From Arthrobacter sp. YN (GTDB taxonomy: Bacteria; Actinomycetota; Actinomycetes; Actinomycetales; Micrococcaceae): 64,000 nucleotides of DNA. The DNA is taken from positions 3,968,001 to 4,032,000 of the forward strand of contig NZ_CP022436.1 in the NCBI RefSeq assembly GCF_002224285.1, read 5' to 3'. The translations under genes and the position numbers were made by a program. Numbering within the stretch: position 1 is the stretch's first letter; every line of letters begins with the position of its first letter. Below the pieces are notes generated by a model, which did not search any database, had not been told where the DNA came from, and was given only the letters and a program-made list of their open reading frames with translations. Shown here in pieces: positions 59,216 to 64,000 of the stretch.

Positions 59216-60924
59216 TACTGGTCCTTCGAGGTTGAGGAAGATCCTGCTGTTCTTGTGGCGGGGTCCTGCGTCTGTGGGATGTTCCATTCCCGGGCAAAGA
59301 TCTCGCGTAGTGCTGCTGCTTCGCCGGCCAGGCGGTGGTCCTCACCGCGGGCCAGCAGGCCATATTCCACCATGGTGCGGCCATCTGCGTGCGTACCGGT
59401 GCGGACCCAGACGCGGCGGCGGTTGATGTAGAGGGACATGACCAGGCCACCGACTGCGAGGAAGCCGAAGATCAGTGCGTAGAGCTGGCCGGGGTTGTGG
59501 TGGATGTCCACGCCGATGTACTTCTTGACGCCGTCGAACGTGATGCTGCCCTTGCCTTCGGGCAGGTTGACGGTTGCGCCCGGGGTCAGCGTGATGCCGC
59601 CTGCCGCGAGGTCACGGGCATTGAGCGGTTTCAAGTCCTTGACGTCCAGTTCGAACACGTTCTGGGGCACGCCCTTGTCCAGGCCGAGGTCTCCGTAGAA
59701 CGAGTTCAGGCTCAGCTGGGGGTTGAAGAGTTCCGGGGAAGCGCTGAACGAGGTGCCGTCTTCGGTGACGAACGCCGTGGGAAGGAAGAAGCCCACAAAG
59801 CCGAGCTGTTCCGGCTTCGCGTCGGGGACCTTGATGACCACCGACGAGTAGTAGTTGTCTCCCTGGACCTTGGCCGTGACGGGGCCTTGGAAGGAAACAT
59901 TGCCCTCGCCGTCCCGGACGGTGACCAGGGGCGCGTAGCCGTTGCCGGTCAGGTAGAGGCTGGTACCACCGAGGGAGACGGGGTCGTTGACCTTGAGGGT
60001 TTCCTTCTTGACCGGTGAATCCGGTCCTTCCTTGGTGGTGACCTCGGCCGTGTAATCGATCGGCTGGCCGGCTTTGCCCGGGGACTCACGGTCGAACTTG
60101 GCTTCGAACTTGTCCAGTTGCATCGAGTACGGCTGGAGCGCGCTGCTCTGGAAGTTGGTGCCGGGAGTGAATTGGTCGTAGCCCACCAGGGTGTTGACGA
60201 ACGTCTCGCCTTCTACCAGGATGCGCTGGCCGCTGTACCCGTAGAGGCCACCGATGGCCACGGACACCAGCACCCCGATCAGCGAGGTGTGGAAGACCAG
60301 GTTACCCACTTCCTTCAGGAAGCCGCGCTCGGCACCCAAGGACGGCAGGGCGCCGTCGACGTCCCTGACTTCCACGCGGTAGCCGCGCTTCTTCAGCAGC
60401 CCGGCGGCATCGTATATGGCCTTCGACGCCGGGATCCCGGCGTCGGCGGGTACAGCCAAGGTGCCGTACTCCGGCAGGCGCGAAAGGCGCTTGGGGGTGC
60501 GGGGCGGCTGGGACTTCATGGCCTTGTAATGGGCGATGGCGCGCGGGGTGACGCAGCCGATCAGCGAGATAAAGAGCAGGATGTAAATGGCCGAGAACCA
60601 GGCCGAGGAGTAGACGTCGTACAGCTGCAACGCGTCCAGGAGCTCGCCGTAGGACGGGTTGTCCTTGATGTACTGCGTGACCACCGACGGGTTCGCCGGC
60701 CGCTGCGGGAACAGGGAACCAGGCACCGCTCCGACGGCGAGAAGGAGCAGCAGGAACAACGCTGTGCGCATGCTGGTCAGCTGGGTCCAGGCCCACCGGA
60801 GCATGCCCTTGAACCCGAGGGCAGGAAGTGCGGCCTCGGACTTGGCCTGCTGGAGTTTTCCTTCCGCTGTGCTGGTGCTTTCAGCGGACGGTGACTTCTT
60901 TGTGGCTTTCACGGACTCGCTCAT
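59215..60924 (-). CDS. resB: Cytochrome c biogenesis protein ResB
   Basis: About 569 residues with three N-terminal spans, a large outside domain and a last span (GQLYALIFGFLAVGGLVMSLYINRRRVWVR). Its family signs are ALFLLLLLAVGAVPGSLFPQR and HTSLIGVLVSVAIG. Partner of CcsB. Start at 60924 overlaps the ccdA stop (TGATG); the frame upstream of it has no support. Confidence 0.9.
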   Translation of the reverse strand: MSESVKATKKSPSAESTSTAEGKLQQAKSEAALPALGFKGMLRWAWTQLTSMRTALFLLLLLAVGAVPGSLFPQRPANPSVVTQYIKDNPSYGELLDALQLYDVYSSAWFSAIYILLFISLIGCVTPRAIAHYKAMKSQPPRTPKRLSRLPEYGTLAVPADAGIPASKAIYDAAGLLKKRGYRVEVRDVDGALPSLGAERGFLKEVGNLVFHTSLIGVLVSVAIGGLYGYSGQRILVEGETFVNTLVGYDQFTPGTNFQSSALQPYSMQLDKFEAKFDRESPGKAGQPIDYTAEVTTKEGPDSPVKKETLKVNDPVSLGGTSLYLTGNGYAPLVTVRDGEGNVSFQGPVTAKVQGDNYYSSVVIKVPDAKPEQLGFVGFFLPTAFVTEDGTSFSASPELFNPQLSLNSFYGDLGLDKGVPQNVFELDVKDLKPLNARDLAAGGITLTPGATVNLPEGKGSITFDGVKKYIGVDIHHNPGQLYALIFGFLAVGGLVMSLYINRRRVWVRTGTHADGRTMVEYGLLARGEDHRLAGEAAALREIFAREWNIPQTQDPATRTAGSSSTSKDQ

Positions 60925-61679
60925 CAGATTGGCAACTTCACATCGTTTTGGAACCAGTACTGCAACTCGGTCACCCAGGTTCCCCACACGCCGGTGGCCA
61001 TCAGGATGCCGAGCAAAATCAGGATGCCGCCGCCGATCCGCTGGATGGCCAGACGGTGCTTGCGGAAGAAGGACATGACTCCCATGCCCCGGCGGACAGC
61101 CAACGCAATCAAGAGGAACGGGATGCCCAGTCCAAGGCTATAGACGAACGCCAGGAGCGCGCCCTTGGCTGCCGAGGAACCACCGGACAAGCTCAGCAAC
61201 TGTACCGCGGAGTACGTCGGACCGATACAGGGCGCCCAGCCCAGGCCAAAGGTCAATCCCAGGAGCGGTGCTCCCCAGAGGCCGGCAGGCGGTTTGGCAT
61301 GGATCTTTGCGTCGCGCTGCAACCAACCGAAGCCGCCCATGAACACCACGCCCATGATGATCACCAGGATGCCCAGCAACTGCGTAATCCAGGCGTTCTG
61401 CGGGCCGGTCAGCAACGTGCCCAACTGCCCGAAGGCGCCGCCCAGCAGAACAAAGATCACCGAGAAACCCAGGACAAACAGGCCAATTCCGGCCAGCATG
61501 CGGCCACGCCGCTGCTTTTGGAGGTCGACGCCGGTCAGTCCCGTGACGTAGCCAAGGTAACCGGGGACCAGTGGCAGCACGCATGGCGAAAGGAAGGAGA
61601 CCAGCCCGGCCAGCAACGCCACCGGCACAGCCAGCAGCAGCGATCCGTTGAGGATCGTCTCGGCGAAGGGACTGTTCAT
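60924..61679 (-). CDS. ccdA: Thiol-disulfide transporter CcdA
   Basis: Carries reducing power across the membrane to keep apocytochrome cysteines reduced. Six spans in 251 residues, with the two active cysteines in SPCVLPLVPGY and GWAPCIGPTY. Follows the TlpA/ResA gene by 5 bp and precedes resB. Confidence 0.92.
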   Translation of the reverse strand: MNSPFAETILNGSLLLAVPVALLAGLVSFLSPCVLPLVPGYLGYVTGLTGVDLQKQRRGRMLAGIGLFVLGFSVIFVLLGGAFGQLGTLLTGPQNAWITQLLGILVIIMGVVFMGGFGWLQRDAKIHAKPPAGLWGAPLLGLTFGLGWAPCIGPTYSAVQLLSLSGGSSAAKGALLAFVYSLGLGIPFLLIALAVRRGMGVMSFFRKHRLAIQRIGGGILILLGILMATGVWGTWVTELQYWFQNDVKLPI

Positions 61680-61684
61680 GGGTG

Positions 61685-62290
61685 CTACTCCGCCACTGCG
61701 GAGGTGATGAGGGCCTTCAGGGTGCTCTTCTCGATCTCGCCGAGCACGCGGGAGGCAACCTTGCCATCCTTGTCCAGGACCAATGTTGTGGGCACTGCAC
61801 CCGGCGGAACGATGCCGGACACGGACAGGAGAACAGCACCGTCCTTGTCGTTGAAGCTTGGGTAGGTGATGTTGAAGGTCTTGTCGAAGGCCTCAGCGGT
61901 AGCTTGTTCGTCGCGCAGGTTGACGCCGAAGAATTGGACGCCCTGGTCCTTGAAGTCCTGGTGCAGGGCTTCAAGCTGGGGCGCCTCGATGCGGCAAGGT
62001 GCACAGGCAGCAAACCAGAAGTTCAAGACCGTGACTTTGCCCTTGAGGTCCTCGGGCTTTACCGTCTCCCCGTTAAAGAGGGTGCCCTTGAGCGCCACTG
62101 GCGCGGCACGGTCCGCCTTCGCGAACTCTGTCACCGAACCATCGCCGGCTACGTAGTTCTTGTTGTCGCCTGCCTTGGCTTGCTTGGCGAGGGAATCTTC
62201 CTGGGCACACGCGGACAGGCCCATGGTCAGTCCTGCGAGGAGGACGCCACCGGCAGTCAACGCGCTGCGGCGTGAGAGGTTGTTGTCCAT
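61685..62290 (-). CDS. Thioredoxin-fold lipoprotein TlpA/ResA
   Basis: About 201 residues. The signal ends in MGLSACAQ, a lipobox; RRSALTAG before it has twin Arg. The thioredoxin part has the CxxC motif in FWFAACAPCRIEAP and the later cis-Pro GAVPTTLVLD. It reduces apocytochrome c outside the membrane, with electrons from CcdA. ATG at 62290 begins 4 bp after the phosphatase gene's stop. Confidence 0.88.
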   Translation of the reverse strand: MDNNLSRRSALTAGGVLLAGLTMGLSACAQEDSLAKQAKAGDNKNYVAGDGSVTEFAKADRAAPVALKGTLFNGETVKPEDLKGKVTVLNFWFAACAPCRIEAPQLEALHQDFKDQGVQFFGVNLRDEQATAEAFDKTFNITYPSFNDKDGAVLLSVSGIVPPGAVPTTLVLDKDGKVASRVLGEIEKSTLKALITSAVAE

Positions 62291-62294
62291 GCCT

Positions 62295-62960
62295 CTATGC
62301 CCCCGGGGTGCTCGCCGCGCCGGGGAGCAGGACGGCAGCAGGTTCGGTGTACTCAACGCGCACGATCTTGCCGTTCCCGTCCAGGGTCAGGGACGTCAGG
62401 GACGTGAGCGTGCATTCGCGCTTGCGGGGATCGTGTGCCAGCCGCCGTCCCTCTGCCGTCAAACGGGTTGACCAGATGGGGAGCTGATGGCTCACGAGGA
62501 TGGCTTCGGCACCGTCGCCACCCAACTCAACCGCCTTGGCACGGGCGTCTTCAACGGCGGCCAGCACCCGGGCGGCTTGGTCCTTGTACGGCTCGCCCCA
62601 GGATGGACGCAGAGGATTGCGGAAGTAGATCCAGTGCTTGGGCTTCAGGAATTCACTCTTGGTGGGGTGCAGCCCCTCAAAGTGGTTCTCGGCCTCGATG
62701 ATCCGGGGCTCGGTGGTGATCTCCAGGTTCAGGGCCTCCGCAGTGGGCATGGCCGTTTCCTGGGCGCGGGTCAGCGGTGAGGCGACCAAGTGGACAATCT
62801 TGGCACCCTGGCCGGCACGTGCCACAAAGTGGTCGGCCAGCATACGGGCCATCTCCCGGCCACGCTCGGAGAGGTGGAATTCCGGCAGGCGACCGTACAG
62901 GACGCCGTCGGGATTGTGGACCTCGCCATGGCGAAGCAGGTGGACAGTTGCTTGGGGCAT
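62295..62960 (-). CDS. Histidine phosphatase (phosphoglycerate mutase-like)
   Basis: About 221 residues. The catalytic His is in LLRHGEVHNPDG, with the second in LVSHQLPIWS and the Glu in EAENHFEGL. Related genes precede the resA-ccdA-resB-ccsB set in many actinobacteria. Substrate unknown; relatives act on phosphoglycerates or phospho-sugars. No clear ribosome site before the ATG. Confidence 0.85.
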   Translation of the reverse strand: MPQATVHLLRHGEVHNPDGVLYGRLPEFHLSERGREMARMLADHFVARAGQGAKIVHLVASPLTRAQETAMPTAEALNLEITTEPRIIEAENHFEGLHPTKSEFLKPKHWIYFRNPLRPSWGEPYKDQAARVLAAVEDARAKAVELGGDGAEAILVSHQLPIWSTRLTAEGRRLAHDPRKRECTLTSLTSLTLDGNGKIVRVEYTEPAAVLLPGAASTPGA

Positions 62961-63058
62961 GTTTACCAGTTTCTCAAAGAAGCGGGGCGATCCGAAATCT
63001 TCTACCGCTAGTAGAACTCAAAGTTTTTCCGAAATGTTCCCCGGAGTTGGAATAAAAG

Positions 63059-63079
63059 ATGCATATGCATGTTTATACT
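63059..63079 (+). promoter_or_regulatory. Palindrome and -10 box before the YceI gene
   Basis: A perfect 12-bp palindrome ATGCATATGCAT (63059-63070) lies directly before a TATACT -10 (63074-63079). A regulator bound there would block RNA polymerase. The start codon is 86 bp on. Confidence 0.45.
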
Positions 63080-63164
63080 GGACACGAAGCTCGGTTGACG
63101 CTTCAAGCAATGAGCTCGACCGGGCAAGCACGCAGTACCTACCAATCGATATAGGAGCAACACC

Positions 63165-63719
63165 ATGATGACTCTCCCCGCTTCCGTCACCACCGGCACC
63201 TGGACCCTCGACGCTTCCCACAGCGAGATCGGCTTCACCGTCCGCCACGCAGGAATCAGCAAGGTCCGCGGCCAGTTCAAGGACGCTTCGGCCACCCTCG
63301 AAGTTGGCGAAGCCCTGACCGACTCCAAGGTCACCGCCACCATCCAGACCGCCAGCTTCGACTCCGGCGACGTCAACCGCGATGGCCACGTCAAGGGCGA
63401 AGACTTCTTCGACGTGGAGAAGTTCCCGGAAATCACGTTCGTGTCCCGCCACGTCAAGGCCAACGGCAACAGCTTCGACCTCGTGGGCGATCTCACAATC
63501 AAGGGCGTGACCAAGGAAGTTTCCATCGAGACCGAATTCAACGGCGTCGCAGTGGATCCCTTCGGCAACACCCGCGCCGGCGTTTCCGGCGAAACCACCA
63601 TCAGCCGCAAGGACTTCGGCCTCACCTGGAACGCCGTCCTCGAAGCCGGCGGCGTGCTGGTCAGCGACAAGGTTGTCATCAACCTGGAACTCGCTTTCAT
63701 CGCACCGGCCGCTGCATAG
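63165..63719 (+). CDS. YceI-family lipocalin-like protein
   Basis: About 184 residues, an all-beta barrel that binds an isoprenoid such as ubiquinone or menaquinone in studied relatives. Family signs: WTLDASHSEIGFTVRHAGISKVRGQF, DGHVKGEDFFDVEKFPEITF and LTIKGVTKEVS. No signal peptide, so it is cytosolic. GGAG lies before the ATG pair; the second ATG (63168) is as likely. A terminator follows. Confidence 0.88.
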   Translation: MMTLPASVTTGTWTLDASHSEIGFTVRHAGISKVRGQFKDASATLEVGEALTDSKVTATIQTASFDSGDVNRDGHVKGEDFFDVEKFPEITFVSRHVKANGNSFDLVGDLTIKGVTKEVSIETEFNGVAVDPFGNTRAGVSGETTISRKDFGLTWNAVLEAGGVLVSDKVVINLELAFIAPAAA

Positions 63720-63747
63720 TCTTTTTCTCCTGACGCGGATTCACCCC

Positions 63748-63792
63748 AACGGCGCCACCCACAGCCCCCGGCTGTGCGGGGGCGCCGTTTCG
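63748..63792 (+). terminator. Terminator of the YceI gene
   Basis: Outer arms AACGGCGCC (63748-63756) and GGCGCCGTT (63781-63789) enclose a second hairpin CACAGCC/GGCTGTG (63760-63776). The outer stem ends in a short T run. Confidence 0.65.
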
Positions 63793-63899
63793 CATATCCG
63801 GAAGTCACCCCGCAATTGTTCGGCAAACAGCCTGTATTTGCCTGCGAGTTGCCTCCGAAGTTCCTATGCAACCTTCAACCTGCGGTCTACAGTGATGCC

Positions 63900-64000
63900 A
63901 TGAGTACCCCAGACGAAGCACCACAGCCACAGCAGCCCGGCTCCCAGCCTCCGCAGCCCGGCAATGTTCCTCCTTCGGGTTACCAGCCTCCGCAGGGCTA
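63900..64000 (+). CDS. Pro/Gln-rich protein, N-terminal fragment
   Basis: Only the first 33 codons are inside the window. They are rich in Pro, Gln and Gly (PQPQQPG, QPPQPG, YQPPQ), as in the cytosolic leaders of actinobacterial membrane proteins. TACAGT, 6 nt and ATG suggest a leaderless start. The identity lies beyond the window end. Confidence 0.6.
   Translation, partial: MSTPDEAPQPQQPGSQPPQPGNVPPSGYQPPQG

Noticed and set aside
1..64000. tRNA, rRNA, prophage or insertion sequence genes
   Set aside because: None was recognised by eye on either strand; a covariance search would be needed to exclude small RNAs.

Overview
The window reads as a chromosomal segment of a GC-rich actinobacterium of the Micrococcaceae, most like Arthrobacter or Paenarthrobacter. 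Support comes from the gene set (phenylacetate catabolism with a TetR repressor, menB-menE-menA, a ResABC-type cytochrome c system, nirBD, an iniBAC-like dynamin cluster), many GTG and some TTG starts, frequent ATGA, TGATG and TAATG overlaps, and many apparently leaderless starts. No phage, transposase, rRNA, tRNA or CRISPR array was recognised by eye.

Layout. 0-10 kb: a family 2 glycosyltransferase, an oligopeptidase B gene broken by a one-base frameshift, a methyltransferase, a STAS-like protein, a histidine kinase with a degenerate receiver, then a small secreted peptide gene (6533-6703, two IGWWPN motifs) divergent from a TPR protein that is coupled to a GGDEF-EAL enzyme. 10-22 kb: phenylacetate genes in three transcription units (paaI-paaK-TetR; paaZ; paaJ-hydratase-paaH) interspersed with a glycosyltransferase, a tyrosine phosphatase, a secreted SGNH-like protein and an acetyltransferase. 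Unusual tandem repeats with a period of 32-33 bp sit just after the stop codons of four of these genes. 22-28.5 kb: a tightly overlapping MarR / acyl-CoA ligase / DUF2177 / SRPBCC / pentapeptide unit, a DUF1295 membrane protein and an amino-acid permease. 28.7-33.7 kb: an uncharacterised gene plus nirB and nirD, and an ABC-F ATPase. 33.9-44.2 kb: an RHH regulator with a DUF4097 protein, a Mn/Zn-type ABC importer, a CPBP membrane protease, a four-gene carbohydrate ABC unit with an unidentified large protein, and a VOC protein.

44.2-63 kb: menaquinone genes menB, menE and menA with DUF4229 and PLDc_N neighbours, and further on a histidine phosphatase, TlpA/ResA, CcdA, ResB and CcsB. Between these respiratory blocks lies a 9 kb same-strand module: a membrane-anchored Hsp70-like protein, a LuxR-type regulator, an IniB-like acidic repeat protein, and two dynamin-like GTPases (IniA-like and IniC-like). 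The window closes with a YceI protein and the start of a Pro/Gln-rich protein.

Three candidates stand out as little-described biology: the peptide/TPR/c-di-GMP locus at 6.5-9.4 kb, the Hsp70/LuxR/IniB/dynamin module at 48.8-57.9 kb, and two families of intergenic elements. The first family is two perfect hairpins with the same outer arm, each filling exactly the gap between two converging stop codons. The second is the gene-end tandem repeats. All of this comes from reading the sequence; no database search, alignment or fold calculation was run.
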